Assembly: GCF_000708595.2 (NCBI RefSeq)
Contig: NZ_JARP01000006.1
Location: 1-64,000, forward strand
DNA from: Flavobacterium sp. KJJ
GTDB lineage: Bacteria; Bacteroidota; Bacteroidia; Flavobacteriales; Flavobacteriaceae
DNA: 64,000 bases
Reading direction: 5' to 3'
Shown: piece by piece, positions 16,150 through 26,036 of the stretch
Layout of the letters: each line of letters begins with the position of its first letter
Position numbering within the stretch: the stretch's first letter is position 1
Notes under the pieces: generated by a model
Seen by the model: the letters and a program-made list of their open reading frames with translations, nothing else
Databases searched by the model: none
Told to the model about the DNA's origin: nothing
Position numbers and translations under genes: made by a program

Positions 16150-18612
16150 TTATCCAGGAAATTCTCCTCCGCCTTCGTTATCATTTTTAGGCTGTGCATT
16201 TTTGTCTCTTTCGTTTTTAGCTTTATTGAAACGGTAAGTAAACGATAAATTGAATTGACGTTTACGGAACTGCATTTCACCGTAAGAAGTTTGGCTCTCA
16301 AGTGTTGTATCATTTTGAAGATATGTATATGATCTCATGATTCTTGAGTTGAAAATGTCACTGATGTTGAAAGCAATTGTTCCTTTGTCTTTCAATACAT
16401 CTTTGCTTAATGCTGTATTCATACCAAACTGACCCAAGTTTTTACCTTGTGCGGTTTTTTGTTCACCATTATAAACACCGCTTAACTGCCAGTCAATTTT
16501 GTATGGTAAAGTTACTTTTGAGCTGATTCTGGCAAACCAAGAATTAGCTTGGTTGTCAAGATTTTGTACTACTAAATTACCATTCGTATCAGTGTAAGTG
16601 TTTTCTCCGGTAGTTTTTACGTTGTAAAGGTTGAAGTTACTGTTTAATTTCCACCATTTAAACGGTGTGTAGTTCAATGTAAATTCGAAACCAAATTTTT
16701 GCTCTTTTCCTAAGTTAATAGGTCTGCTCAAGATGACCGGAATTCCGTTTACTTCTTGGCCGTTTGGAGTTCTCACAAAACTGAAAACATCTTTTGTATC
16801 TTCAAAATAAGCCGAAGTTGTAAAAGTTACTTTGTCCCAACGTTTGATGTATCCGATATCGTATTTATCAGTTAAAGAAGGATCTAAGTCTGGATTTCCT
16901 TGAAAAATATTGACATTACTAGAATAGTTTACCGCAGGATTCATAAAACGTCCTCTTGGTCTTGTTAAACGCTTGCTGTAACTCGCTGTAAAATTGCTTT
17001 GATCTGAAATTTCATAACTAATAAAAGCGCTTGGAAACAAGTTGTTATATTTTTTAGTATTAAAATCGTTGGTATCCAATAAATTAACTTGAATATTAGT
17101 GTCTTCCCAACGCAAACCAAATAAGTAAGAGAATTTGTTTACTTTAAAACCGTAAGAAGCGTAAAGTGCATTGATATTTTCTTTGTACTCTAAAGTATTA
17201 GATAAATTTGGATCTATTGCACCTTGTTCATCAGTAACAAAATATTCGTTATTTAAATCTCCAAAACTTCCTTTATACCCAGCTTCAAATTGGCTTCCTT
17301 TTCCTAAAGGCAACACATAATCAGCTTGCAATTGTACTTGTTTTTGTACTTGATTGTTTAAAGTAGTATTAAAGTTTGGCGAAGCCGTAATAATACTGTT
17401 GCTGTCGTCTGTATTTCTTGAAACCGATAAATCAGCAGTAAGTTTATGGCCCTTATCGTTGAAGTTTTTAATTAAGTTTGATGTATATTCTACATTTTCA
17501 CTTCCTGTATCTCCATCATTTAAACGATATGAAGTTCCAGTTAAAGCATGAGCAGCATCAAAATTAGTATAATTAATTAAGTCTGTAGTATTCCCTGAAT
17601 TTTTTTGGTAATTGATCGCATTTGTCCAAAAAGTAGTTGGAGTAATGGACCACTCTATACCAGCTCTTCCGTTAAATCCGTCAGATGTTCTTTTTGTATC
17701 ACGATCTTCATCTAAATAACCTTTTGGAGAACCATCTGCATTAAAGTATGAAGTATTTGTTTTTCCACCACCTTCATTAGTTCTGTAATTGTAACCTGCA
17801 GTCGTAAAATAGTTTAGCTTTTCAGTTTTATAATTTAAATTGGCACTTAATCCGTAAGTTTCAGGAATACCTGTCGAAGCAATAAAAGTTCCGTTAATAC
17901 CTTGATTTTTACCTTTTTTAAGAATAATATTGATTAGCCCTGAACCTCCTTCAGCATCATAACGAGCTGATGGATTCGTAATAACTTCTACTTTATCAAT
18001 TGCATCTGCAGGGAGCTGACGCAATGCTTCAGCAACATTAATCGCGTTTGAAGGTCTTCCGTCAATTAAAATTCGGATGTTATCACTTCCTCTTAAACTA
18101 ACATTTCCTTCAGTATCAACAGAAACAGATGGAACGTTATCTAAAACATCGCTCACAGTTCCTCCTTTTACCATCATATCCTGACCAACGTTGTAAACTT
18201 TTTTATCAAGTTTTATTTCTACAGTCGATTTTTCTGCACGAACTACAACTTCGTTTAATTGTGCAGCATCTTCTGATAAATTTACAACTCCTAAATTAGT
18301 ATCTTCAGAAATAGCTTTTCCTTTAATTTCTGTTGCCTTAAAAGAAATAAATTCAACTTTTATATCATAAGTTCCTGGAGCAACAGCTACTTCAAATTCA
18401 CCTTTTGGATTGGTGATGCCACCCGCAATAACTTTAGTGTCATTTGGAGCCATTATCGAAATTGTAGCGTATTCAAGAGGTTGTTTAGTAACCTTTTCAA
18501 AAACTTTTCCTGTAACTTTAACCTTGTTTTTAGCAGGAGGTACTTGTTGTGCATAGTTGTAAAAACTTGTCAAAAAAAGTACAAGCAATACAGCAAATTT
18601 AATTTTTTTCAT
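16150..18612 (-). CDS. TonB-dependent receptor, outer-membrane beta-barrel family
   Basis: The 820-residue protein has a signal peptide (FAVLLVLFLTSFYNYAQQ), a CarboxypepD_reg-like domain at about 30-115, a plug at about 125-235 (GGTVSDVLDNVPSVSVD, GNVSLRGSDNIRILIDGRP, VEVITNPSARYDAEGGSGLINI) and a C-terminal barrel ending in FNLSFTYRF near the end. The family takes up siderophores, peptides or other ligands using TonB energy. No SusD gene is beside it, so it is not a glycan-utilisation pair. Ligand unknown. It is about 800 residues, like the receptor at 58804-61209. Confidence 0.93.
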   Translation of the reverse strand: MKKIKFAVLLVLFLTSFYNYAQQVPPAKNKVKVTGKVFEKVTKQPLEYATISIMAPNDTKVIAGGITNPKGEFEVAVAPGTYDIKVEFISFKATEIKGKAISEDTNLGVVNLSEDAAQLNEVVVRAEKSTVEIKLDKKVYNVGQDMMVKGGTVSDVLDNVPSVSVDTEGNVSLRGSDNIRILIDGRPSNAINVAEALRQLPADAIDKVEVITNPSARYDAEGGSGLINIILKKGKNQGINGTFIASTGIPETYGLSANLNYKTEKLNYFTTAGYNYRTNEGGGKTNTSYFNADGSPKGYLDEDRDTKRTSDGFNGRAGIEWSITPTTFWTNAINYQKNSGNTTDLINYTNFDAAHALTGTSYRLNDGDTGSENVEYTSNLIKNFNDKGHKLTADLSVSRNTDDSNSIITASPNFNTTLNNQVQKQVQLQADYVLPLGKGSQFEAGYKGSFGDLNNEYFVTDEQGAIDPNLSNTLEYKENINALYASYGFKVNKFSYLFGLRWEDTNIQVNLLDTNDFNTKKYNNLFPSAFISYEISDQSNFTASYSKRLTRPRGRFMNPAVNYSSNVNIFQGNPDLDPSLTDKYDIGYIKRWDKVTFTTSAYFEDTKDVFSFVRTPNGQEVNGIPVILSRPINLGKEQKFGFEFTLNYTPFKWWKLNSNFNLYNVKTTGENTYTDTNGNLVVQNLDNQANSWFARISSKVTLPYKIDWQLSGVYNGEQKTAQGKNLGQFGMNTALSKDVLKDKGTIAFNISDIFNSRIMRSYTYLQNDTTLESQTSYGEMQFRKRQFNLSFTYRFNKAKNERDKNAQPKNDNEGGGEFPG

Positions 18613-18707
18613 TGTTATTTTTTGGTTTCATTTCTCTTTAGACGGCAAATGTAGCTTTTGGTTTAAAGAATGAAATCACAAAAAAATGTTAATTTACCTT
18701 TTTATAA

Positions 18708-19052
18708 TCAATCTAAGAAGGAGGCAACAAGATCTAAATCTCTTCCAATGATTGCTTTTCCGTCTTTTATAACAATAGGGCGCTCTATCAAAATGGGGTT
18801 ATCTATCATAGCCTTAATGATTTGCTCATTAGTCAAAGTTTTTCCTTTGTATTTTTCGATCCAGATTTTTTCTTTAGTTCTAACTAATTGAATTGGTTCC
18901 AAATTTAATTTACCAAGTACAGTTTTTAACTCTTCAAAAGTTGGTGTTTCTGTCAAATACGGAATAATTTCATATTCTTGTTTGGTCTGATCAATAAAAG
19001 CCAGACAATTTCTTGATTTTCCGCAACGAGGATTATGGTAAATTTGTATCAT
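18708..19052 (-). CDS. arsC: ArsC/Spx-family arsenate reductase-like protein
   Basis: The 114-residue protein starts IYHNPRCGKSRNCLAFI, the glutaredoxin-type ArsC motif with the catalytic Cys10, and has the family's PTFEELKTVLGKL and LIERPIVIKDGKAIIGR segments (the latter with the arsenate-binding Arg). It would reduce arsenate to arsenite with glutathione or a similar thiol. No arsenite pump or ArsR regulator is nearby, so a general thiol-redox role is possible. Confidence 0.88.
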   Translation of the reverse strand: MIQIYHNPRCGKSRNCLAFIDQTKQEYEIIPYLTETPTFEELKTVLGKLNLEPIQLVRTKEKIWIEKYKGKTLTNEQIIKAMIDNPILIERPIVIKDGKAIIGRDLDLVASFLD

Positions 19053-19159
19053 TTTATTATATTTAAGGTGTTATAAGATTGCTAAAATAAAAATTAGGTA
19101 TTTTAGCAAGACCAAAAGTAAGATTTACTTATTAAACTGAATTCTCATTTTTAAATTTT

Positions 19160-20098
19160 ATGTCTATGTTTTTAGAACAAGGAATTAAACCTCAAAATAA
19201 ATTTTGGCTGTATCTTGTTGGATCTGTCTTAATAATACTTGCTTCTTTTATTGGTCAAATTCCTTTTTCCGGCGCTGTACTTTATTCTAGCTTTATAAAT
19301 AAAAAAGAAATTCCAACAAATAACGAAGCTGTTATGAAAATGTTCGAATCAAATCTAACTTTGTTTTTAGTTATGATTTCGTTTGCTTTTGCCTTTGCGG
19401 GTATTTATTTTGTTTTAAAATATCTTCATAATCAAACTCTTCTATCCGTTACTACGTCTAGAAAAAAAGTAGACTGGAATCGTATTTTATTTTCATTTGT
19501 TCTTTGGTCTATTTTTTCAGCTTTAAGCTTTGCAGCGGTTTATTTTAAATCTCCTGAAAATTTCATTTGGAATTTTAAATTAATCCCATTCTTGATTTTA
19601 GTCGTGATTGGATCAGTATTAATTCCGATACAAACCAGTACAGAAGAATATATTTTTAGAGGATATTTAATGCAGGGCTTCGCTAATTTGGCTAAAAACA
19701 GATGGTTTCCATTGTTAATGACTTCTCTAATATTTGGATCAATGCATATTTTTAACCCAGAAGTTGCTAAAATGGGCTATATCATTATGGTTTATTATAT
19801 CGGAACAGGCTTGTTTTTAGGAGTTATTACCCTTATGGATGAAGGACTCGAACTAGCTTTAGGTTTTCATGCTGCCAATAATTTGGTCGGAGCTCTATTG
19901 GTTACTTCAGATTGGTCTGTTTTTCAAACACATTCGATTTTTAAAGATATGTCTGAACCTTCAGCGGGGTTAGATGTAATATTGCCTATTGTAGTCGTTT
20001 ATCCTATTTTACTTTTTATTTTTAGTAAAAAATACAATTGGACCAATTGGAAAGAAAAATTAACTGGTGATATAAAAGTTTTAGAACCATTAAATTAA
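19160..20098 (+). CDS. CPBP family intramembrane glutamic protease
   Basis: The 312-residue multi-pass membrane protein has the CPBP (Rce1-like) motifs: TEEYIFRGYLMQG (EExxxR) near residue 170, GSMHIFNP near 195 and LGFHAANNLVGALL near 235. Members cleave prenylated or other membrane substrates, or process bacteriocins. The following menE gene starts 2 bp after its stop, so the two are probably co-transcribed, although a functional link is not evident. Confidence 0.9.
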   Translation: MSMFLEQGIKPQNKFWLYLVGSVLIILASFIGQIPFSGAVLYSSFINKKEIPTNNEAVMKMFESNLTLFLVMISFAFAFAGIYFVLKYLHNQTLLSVTTSRKKVDWNRILFSFVLWSIFSALSFAAVYFKSPENFIWNFKLIPFLILVVIGSVLIPIQTSTEEYIFRGYLMQGFANLAKNRWFPLLMTSLIFGSMHIFNPEVAKMGYIIMVYYIGTGLFLGVITLMDEGLELALGFHAANNLVGALLVTSDWSVFQTHSIFKDMSEPSAGLDVILPIVVVYPILLFIFSKKYNWTNWKEKLTGDIKVLEPLN

Positions 20099-20099
20099 T

Positions 20100-21146
20100 A
20101 TGCTCATGTCTCAATTAACACATAAAAATGTACACAATTATTTTAAGCTAAATGGTTATCATCTAAATGCAGATGATTTATGCAGAGTAGGCTATAGCTT
20201 TATCAAAGAAGGGGATGTTTACGAGAGGGCAATTGGAGAGTTTTTCTTAGATTGGTTTGATGAGAAAGATTATATTGAAATGACAACTTCAGGAACAACG
20301 GGGCTTCCAAAATTAGTCAGGTTAGAAAAAAAAGCCATGATCCAGTCGGCACTGGCTACGGGAGATTTTTTTGGATTAGAGCCTGGCAATAAAGCTTTGT
20401 TGTGTTTGCCAACTCAATTCATCGCTGGTAAGATGATGCTGGTTCGGAGCTTAATTTTAGGATTAGATATTGATGTAGTGTCGCCTAGCACAGAACCTTT
20501 AGCTTTAAATACAACACAATATGATTTTGTTGCGATGGTTCCTTTACAAGTTCAAAATTCGATTGAAAAATTAAAAAATGTAAAGAAATTAATTATCGGC
20601 GGAGCCAAAATAGATAGTGCTCTTGAAGAAAAACTTTTACCGTTAAAAACTGAGATTTACGAAACATATGGCATGACTGAAACTATTACACATATCGCCG
20701 CTAAAAAAGTAGGGGAGCGTGCGTTTTCGATTTTGCCAAATGTTAGAATTACGAAAGACGACCGCGATTGTCTGGTAATTTTTGTTTCTTCAATTTCAGA
20801 AGAGCCCATTGTAACGAATGATTTAGTTGAACTAATTAATGACAATCAATTTGTGTTTTTAGGAAGAATCGATAATGTGATTAATAGTGGAGGGGTAAAG
20901 CTGATTCCAGAACAAATAGAATCTAAATTGATAGGCAAAATAACCAATAGATTTTTTGTTACTGGCGTTCCAGATTCTATTTTAGGAGAAAAACTGATTT
21001 TGGTTATTGAAGGCGAAAAACAAGATTTCGCACCTGATTTTTTTGACGTTTTAGGTAAATTCGAAAAGCCAAAAGAAATTGTTTTTGTTCCTAAATTTAA
21101 AGAAAATGAAAACGGAAAGTTACTCCGTAAATCGAGTTTAGTTTAA
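20100..21146 (+). CDS. menE: o-Succinylbenzoate-CoA ligase-like AMP-binding enzyme (menaquinone pathway)
   Basis: The 348-residue adenylating enzyme has EMTTSGTTGLPKLVRL (P-loop), YETYGMTETITHIA, VFLGRIDNVINSGGVKLIPEQIE and the C-terminal lysine in ENGKLLRKSS. It is much shorter than general acyl-CoA ligases, lacking the N-terminal part, which is usual for MenE of Flavobacteria. MenE makes OSB-CoA from o-succinylbenzoate. Two ATGs (20100, 20106) are possible starts. Confidence 0.85.
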   Translation: MLMSQLTHKNVHNYFKLNGYHLNADDLCRVGYSFIKEGDVYERAIGEFFLDWFDEKDYIEMTTSGTTGLPKLVRLEKKAMIQSALATGDFFGLEPGNKALLCLPTQFIAGKMMLVRSLILGLDIDVVSPSTEPLALNTTQYDFVAMVPLQVQNSIEKLKNVKKLIIGGAKIDSALEEKLLPLKTEIYETYGMTETITHIAAKKVGERAFSILPNVRITKDDRDCLVIFVSSISEEPIVTNDLVELINDNQFVFLGRIDNVINSGGVKLIPEQIESKLIGKITNRFFVTGVPDSILGEKLILVIEGEKQDFAPDFFDVLGKFEKPKEIVFVPKFKENENGKLLRKSSLV

Positions 21147-21155
21147 CAAAATCTC

Positions 21156-21209
21156 AAAATAAAAATTCCAAATTCCAACTGTAAAATTGGAATTTGGAAT
21201 TTTTATTTT
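21156..21209. terminator. 23-bp perfect hairpin terminator containing aaattccaaattcca
   Basis: The 23 bases at 21156-21178 are perfectly complementary to 21187-21209 around an 8-nt loop. The arm reads AAAATAAAAATTCC then AAATTCCAA. A second hairpin, AATCCCGAA/TTCGGGATT (21210-21229), follows at once. Both sit between convergent genes. Confidence 0.8.
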
Positions 21210-21240
21210 AATCCCGAAACTTCGGGATTGGAATTTATTT

Positions 21241-22455
21241 TTAAGCTTTTCTCTCCATAAGTGCCATATAAAATCCGTCGAAACCAGATTCAGAAGCTAA
21301 TATTTTACGATCTTTTACAAAAGTAAATTGTTGTCCGATCTCAGTTTTTAAGAATTTTTCTACTTGCTCTTGATTTTCAGATGGTAAGACAGAACAAGTT
21401 GCGTATACTAATTTTCCGCCTGGTTTTACAATTTTAGAATAGCTCTCTAAAACTTCAGACTGAACTTTACGAATGTTGTCGATAAACTCAGGCTGTAATT
21501 TCCATTTAGCATCTGGATTTCTTTTTAGAACTCCTAAACCGCTGCATGGTGCGTCAATTAAAACTCTGTCTGCTTTTTCGTGTAATTTTTTGATCACTTT
21601 TGTTGTGTCAATAATACGATATTCAATATTAAAAGCACCATTTCTTTTCGCTCTTAATTTTAATTGTTTCAGCTTGCTTTCGTATAAATCCATTGCTATC
21701 AATTGTCCTTTGTTTTCCATTAAAGAAGCAATATGCAATGTTTTTCCTCCAGCTCCGGCGCAAGTATCTACAACACGCATTCCTGGTTTTACATCAAGAA
21801 AACCTGCAACCAATTGTGAGTTTGCATCCTGAACTTCAAAAAGTCCTTGTTTAAAAGCATCTGTTAAAAATACATTTGCTCTTTCTTTTAAAACTAAAGC
21901 TTCAGGCTGATCTTTTAAATATTCTGTTTCAATATTCAAATCCATCAACGTGTTTCTCAAGCTTTCTTTAGTTCCTTTAAGAGTATTCGTTCTTAAAATA
22001 ACTTTTGCAGGCTGGTTTTGAGCTGCAATTTCTGTAGACCAAACTTTTTCTCCTAATTCTTTAACGCCTAATTCATCCATCCAGTCTGGAATAGATTCTT
22101 TTAGTGCTCTAATTTTTGAAAGCTCGTCAAAACGGCCTTTTATTTTTCTTTCTGGAGTTCCTTCCAATTGTCTCCAATCCGGAATAGGATATCCTCTTAA
22201 AACTGCCCAAACTGCGAACATTCTCCATAAATTATCTCTGTCGAAAGGTTCTTTAACTTCGGCAATTTCAGCGTATAATCGTTTCCAACGAACAATTTCG
22301 TATATGGTTTCAGCAACAAACTTCCTGTCAGAACTTCCCCAACGTTTGTCTTTTTTTAAGGCTCTAGCTACCACTTTGTCTGCATATTCGCCTTCATTGA
22401 AAATTGCGTTCAAAGAATCGATGGTAGTATAAACTAAATTTCTGTGTAATCTCAT
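21241..22455 (-). CDS. RsmB/NOP-family 16S rRNA (cytosine-C5) methyltransferase
   Basis: The 404-residue protein has an N-terminal NusB/RsmB-like helical region, then a Rossmann methyltransferase: DTCAGAGGKTLHIASLM (SAM motif I, about 225-240), DAPCSGLGVLKRNPDAKWK (motif IV with a catalytic Cys) and YATCSVLPSENQEQVEKFL (motif VI Cys). It methylates cytosine in 16S rRNA with SAM. Whether the site is that of RsmB or another NOP enzyme cannot be told from sequence alone. Confidence 0.9.
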   Translation of the reverse strand: MRLHRNLVYTTIDSLNAIFNEGEYADKVVARALKKDKRWGSSDRKFVAETIYEIVRWKRLYAEIAEVKEPFDRDNLWRMFAVWAVLRGYPIPDWRQLEGTPERKIKGRFDELSKIRALKESIPDWMDELGVKELGEKVWSTEIAAQNQPAKVILRTNTLKGTKESLRNTLMDLNIETEYLKDQPEALVLKERANVFLTDAFKQGLFEVQDANSQLVAGFLDVKPGMRVVDTCAGAGGKTLHIASLMENKGQLIAMDLYESKLKQLKLRAKRNGAFNIEYRIIDTTKVIKKLHEKADRVLIDAPCSGLGVLKRNPDAKWKLQPEFIDNIRKVQSEVLESYSKIVKPGGKLVYATCSVLPSENQEQVEKFLKTEIGQQFTFVKDRKILASESGFDGFYMALMERKA

Positions 22456-22547
22456 TTTAAATATTTGAGTTGCAAAGGTACTATTAATTGATTGAAAGTT
22501 AAATTTTTAATTTTGAATGTTATTTTGACTTTCATTTAAAAAGAAAA

Positions 22548-22580
22548 AAAACACTCTGATAAAGTATAAAAGAGTGTTTT
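22548..22580. terminator. Terminator between kup and the rsmB-like promoter
   Basis: AAAACACTCT (ending 22557) pairs with AGAGTGTTTT (22571-22580), with A and T runs outside; on the minus strand it ends kup. Confidence 0.75.
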
Positions 22581-22601
22581 TTGAATGTATTTTGTAAAGG
22601 T

Positions 22602-24575
22602 TTATTTTATAATTCTGGTTAAACCAATATTTTCAGGAGCGTGAAGCACCATTGGGAATTTCTCGATTTTAACCGAACTGCTATCTAAACCAAAAGCTCT
22701 TTCTTCAGATAAACTTAATTTTTTAATGAAGAAATAAGAGTTCATGATGATGTTTTCGTGCCATCTTAAGTCGTTATCATTTGATAAGAATTTTTCAGAC
22801 AATACAAATTTAAAGTCACCAATAATATTGTTTTTGTTTAATGATTCGTAGCGGCTGGTAATATCTACTTCGCCACGTTTTACCATGTCGCGAATTACCT
22901 CTCTAAACATCAAATTGATTTTGGTTGGTTCTCTAAAACCTAAATTAAAATCGATTCTATAAATGTCGTCTTTCGCGATTTCTGTAACTTTATATTGTGT
23001 CTTATAAGGTTCAGTAAGAATGTTTACGTGAACAAACCAATAAATATCAGCTCTTTTTGGGCGTTTTTGTAAAATTGAATAAATTACTTTTTCCTCTAAT
23101 TCATCAACACGATTTGCATTCGTCATATAAACCAAATGCGTTGCGTATTTAGGAATCGATAAATCTTCACTCAATTCCATCAATACCTTTTTATAGTCGT
23201 CAATTTTGATGATTTTAGTATAGCTTTTGTTGATTTTCTTAGCCAAATACCAGATCGTCATTATTGAAATTAAAAGCATTGCAATAATTAAGGTTACAAA
23301 ACCACCGTCAATAAATTTTGTGATATTGGCAATAAGGAAACTAAATTCAATCAACAAATAAATAGTGATAAGCGGCACCATGAAATATAATTTCACGCGT
23401 TTCATAATCAAATAATAATTCAGCAAAATGGTTGTCATGATCATACACAAAATAATGGCAAGACCATAGGCATGTTCCATATTTCCGGATTCTTTGAAGT
23501 GTAATACAATCCCAACACAACCAAAAAATAATAACCAATTGATTGAAGGAATGTATAATTGCCCTTTTACTTCAGTAGGATATTTAATTTTTACTTTCGG
23601 CCAGAAATTCAAACGCATCGCTTCATTAATCAGTGTAAATGAACCGCTGATAAGTGCTTGAGAAGCAATTACCGCTGCTAAAGTTGCTACGACAATTCCG
23701 AATGGCAAAAACCAATGAGGCATAATCAAATAGAATGGATTTCCGTTTTCACCGCCTAATTGCTGTAATGTGCTTCCTACGTGATGTGTTAAATAAGCGG
23801 CCTGACCAAAATAGTTTAAAACTAAAGTGGCTTTAACAAATATCCAGCTGATTCTAATGTTTTTTCTACCGCAGTGCCCCATATCAGAGTACAAAGCTTC
23901 AGCTCCAGTAGTACATAAAAATACTAATCCAAGAACAAAAAAGCCTTCAGGGTGAATTTGCAGTAAATGATATGCATAGTAAGGATTAATCGCCTTGATA
24001 ACTTCAGGATGATGTGAGATCTGTATAGCTCCCAGTGTTCCTAACATGGCGAACCAAATTAACATCATTGGAGCAAAAAACTTTCCAACCAGTTTAGTTC
24101 CAAATTGTTGAATAGTGAATAAAACGAACAGAATTCCGATAACAATGCCGACGATTGTGTCAGTTTTCATTGTTGGATAAAAAGCTCTAATTCCTTCTAC
24201 TGCAGATGATATTGAAATGGGAGGTGTTATAATTCCGTCGGCAAGAAGTGCACTTCCTCCAATAATGGCGGGCACAATGAGCCACTGAATCTTAGTTTTT
24301 TTAACTAAGGCGTATAAAGCAAAAATTCCACCCTCACCATGATTATCAGCACTTAGGGTAATAAGAACATATTTTATAGTAGTTTGTAATGTTAAAGTCC
24401 AGAAAACACACGAAATGCCTCCTAAAACAATGTCAGCATTAATGATATGTTCACCAAGTATGGCTTTCATTACATATAATGGGGAAGTACCTATATCTCC
24501 ATAAATTATCCCTAATGTGATCAATAAACCCCCTATAGACAACTTACTATGTAAGTTTTTATGCGATGCGCTCAT
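22602..24575 (-). CDS. kup: KUP-family potassium uptake protein
   Basis: From the ATG at 24575 the protein is about 657 residues. It has the family start LSIGGLLITLGIIYGDIGTSPLYVMKAIL, NHGEGGIFALYALV and about 12 membrane segments, then a cytoplasmic C-terminal domain. It is a proton-coupled potassium importer. A longer frame reaches 24632, but the start at MSASHKN fits the family length better. Confidence 0.93.
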   Translation of the reverse strand: MSASHKNLHSKLSIGGLLITLGIIYGDIGTSPLYVMKAILGEHIINADIVLGGISCVFWTLTLQTTIKYVLITLSADNHGEGGIFALYALVKKTKIQWLIVPAIIGGSALLADGIITPPISISSAVEGIRAFYPTMKTDTIVGIVIGILFVLFTIQQFGTKLVGKFFAPMMLIWFAMLGTLGAIQISHHPEVIKAINPYYAYHLLQIHPEGFFVLGLVFLCTTGAEALYSDMGHCGRKNIRISWIFVKATLVLNYFGQAAYLTHHVGSTLQQLGGENGNPFYLIMPHWFLPFGIVVATLAAVIASQALISGSFTLINEAMRLNFWPKVKIKYPTEVKGQLYIPSINWLLFFGCVGIVLHFKESGNMEHAYGLAIILCMIMTTILLNYYLIMKRVKLYFMVPLITIYLLIEFSFLIANITKFIDGGFVTLIIAMLLISIMTIWYLAKKINKSYTKIIKIDDYKKVLMELSEDLSIPKYATHLVYMTNANRVDELEEKVIYSILQKRPKRADIYWFVHVNILTEPYKTQYKVTEIAKDDIYRIDFNLGFREPTKINLMFREVIRDMVKRGEVDITSRYESLNKNNIIGDFKFVLSEKFLSNDNDLRWHENIIMNSYFFIKKLSLSEERAFGLDSSSVKIEKFPMVLHAPENIGLTRIIK

Positions 24576-24651
24576 GTATATTTTTATAAAAGACGGTTGC
24601 AAATTTACTGTTTTAAAACAAATTAGCATCAATTATAATTAAAAAGATAAA

Positions 24652-24681
24652 AAAAAGCACAATCGTTAAATTGTGCTTTCG
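24652..24681 (-). terminator. Terminator of the YYSSWTW-type repeat protein gene
   Basis: AAAGCACAAT (24654-24663) pairs with ATTGTGCTTT (24670-24679); on the minus strand a T-run follows (24654-24648). Confidence 0.8.
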
Positions 24682-24709
24682 ATTTTTATAAAGAAATGCG
24701 ATTTTGATA

Positions 24710-25945
24710 TTAACCTCTTCTTCCACCACCTCTTGAACCAGAACCGCTTTCTCTTTGAGGTTGACCGCCTCTAGATTCTTGGCTTGCTCTCGGAGCTTCA
24801 GATCTTTGTGTGTTCTGAGTGCTTTGAGGTCTTGAAGCTGAAGCTCTGTTTTCACTATTTCCTCTATTTTCAGAATACGTTCTTGATGGTTCTTGTCTAG
24901 GTGCAGCAGGTCTCTCTGTATTTGGTCTGTTTTCAGAATTTCCTCTTGAAGCATTTCCATTATTTTGGCTGTAATCTCTTCTAGGCTCTGTTCTAGGAGT
25001 GTTTTCAACTCTCACAGGATTATTTGCGGTAGCACTATTATCTCTGCTTGCAGGACGATTTGTGTTATAGTTTCTATCGCCAGAAGAAGGTCTGTTTTCA
25101 GCATAATTTCTTTTAGATGTTCTGCCTTCTGTATTAGAAATTCTAGAATTGTTAGGTCTGTTTACGTTATAATTGTTTTGATTTCTGTTTGCTTCTCTGC
25201 TGGCAACACGTCTCTGATCTAATTCGTATCTGTTGTTAACACTAGAATTTCTTTGAGCAAAACTATTGTTAGGACGCATTCTTTCATAACCATATGTACG
25301 TCTTGTTTCGTATAAAGCCGGAGCTCTGTAACTTCTTCTATGATCTACATAGTTGTAACGGTTGTTTACATTGATACAAACATTAATGTTGTTTCTATAT
25401 CTGTAAATTGGGTAAGGTCTCCATGCATAATAATATGTCGGATAGTAATTCCAAGTCCAGCTAGAATAGTAGGGTCTGTAATTGGTGATCCAGAATGATG
25501 TGTAAATTACTGGAGTTACATTGTAAACAGGTTCGTAGATATAATTAGCTCCGTATAAATATGTGTTTCCTACCACCTGAACATTTACTTTATTGTAATT
25601 GTCTCTTTCAACATCGATTGTGGCAATGTCTTGATAAACATCTCTATCTAAAACAGCCTGAATAATTACTACGTGAGTTCTGTCTTCTACAGATTCAATT
25701 ACACGTAGATAATCAACTTGATCATCACCGTTTAAATCAAGGTTAGAAATTTGAAATTTTGGATCATTTAAGCGTCTTTCAAAATCTTGAAGATTTGCAG
25801 ATTCTCCAAAAATGGAAGCCACAGCTCTTAAATCTAAATTATCGCTTATGTCTGAATTTTTTGCGTATACTGTTGCTCCTGCTTGAGCTTGAGAAGAACT
25901 TATACCTAATGTTAATAGTGCGAGTAAAAGTAATTTCGTTTTCAT
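24710..25945 (-). CDS. Secreted low-complexity protein with DxNxDxxxD motif, unknown function
   Basis: The 411-residue protein has a signal peptide (LLLLALLTLGISSSQAQA) and an N-terminal domain (about 25-140) with DLNGDDQVDYLRV, a calcium-loop-like DxNxDxxxD. A Tyr/Trp/Pro-rich segment follows (YYSSWTWNYYPTYYYAWRPY, about 160-185), and the last half is rich in Arg, Asn, Ser, Gln and Gly. The N-terminal domain is shared with the next upstream gene (26037-26495). The tail suggests an extended surface or matrix protein; no enzyme motif is seen. Confidence 0.75.
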   Translation of the reverse strand: MKTKLLLLALLTLGISSSQAQAGATVYAKNSDISDNLDLRAVASIFGESANLQDFERRLNDPKFQISNLDLNGDDQVDYLRVIESVEDRTHVVIIQAVLDRDVYQDIATIDVERDNYNKVNVQVVGNTYLYGANYIYEPVYNVTPVIYTSFWITNYRPYYSSWTWNYYPTYYYAWRPYPIYRYRNNINVCINVNNRYNYVDHRRSYRAPALYETRRTYGYERMRPNNSFAQRNSSVNNRYELDQRRVASREANRNQNNYNVNRPNNSRISNTEGRTSKRNYAENRPSSGDRNYNTNRPASRDNSATANNPVRVENTPRTEPRRDYSQNNGNASRGNSENRPNTERPAAPRQEPSRTYSENRGNSENRASASRPQSTQNTQRSEAPRASQESRGGQPQRESGSGSRGGGRRG

Positions 25946-26036
25946 GATATCTTTTATTAAGATTTGTATTTTGAATTATCCAATTATTGTGCCACAAAAA
26001 ATAACTAATGATCTGTATTTTTTAATTTGCTGTATA

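Noticed and set aside
16150..18612. Polysaccharide utilisation locus suggested by the TonB receptor
   Set aside because: There is no SusD gene or glycan enzyme next to this receptor or the one at 58804-61209.
24613..25008. Minus-strand 131-codon ORF rich in Leu/Glu/Lys
   Set aside because: It is an alternative frame of the low-complexity Arg/Asn-rich tail of the 24710-25945 gene.
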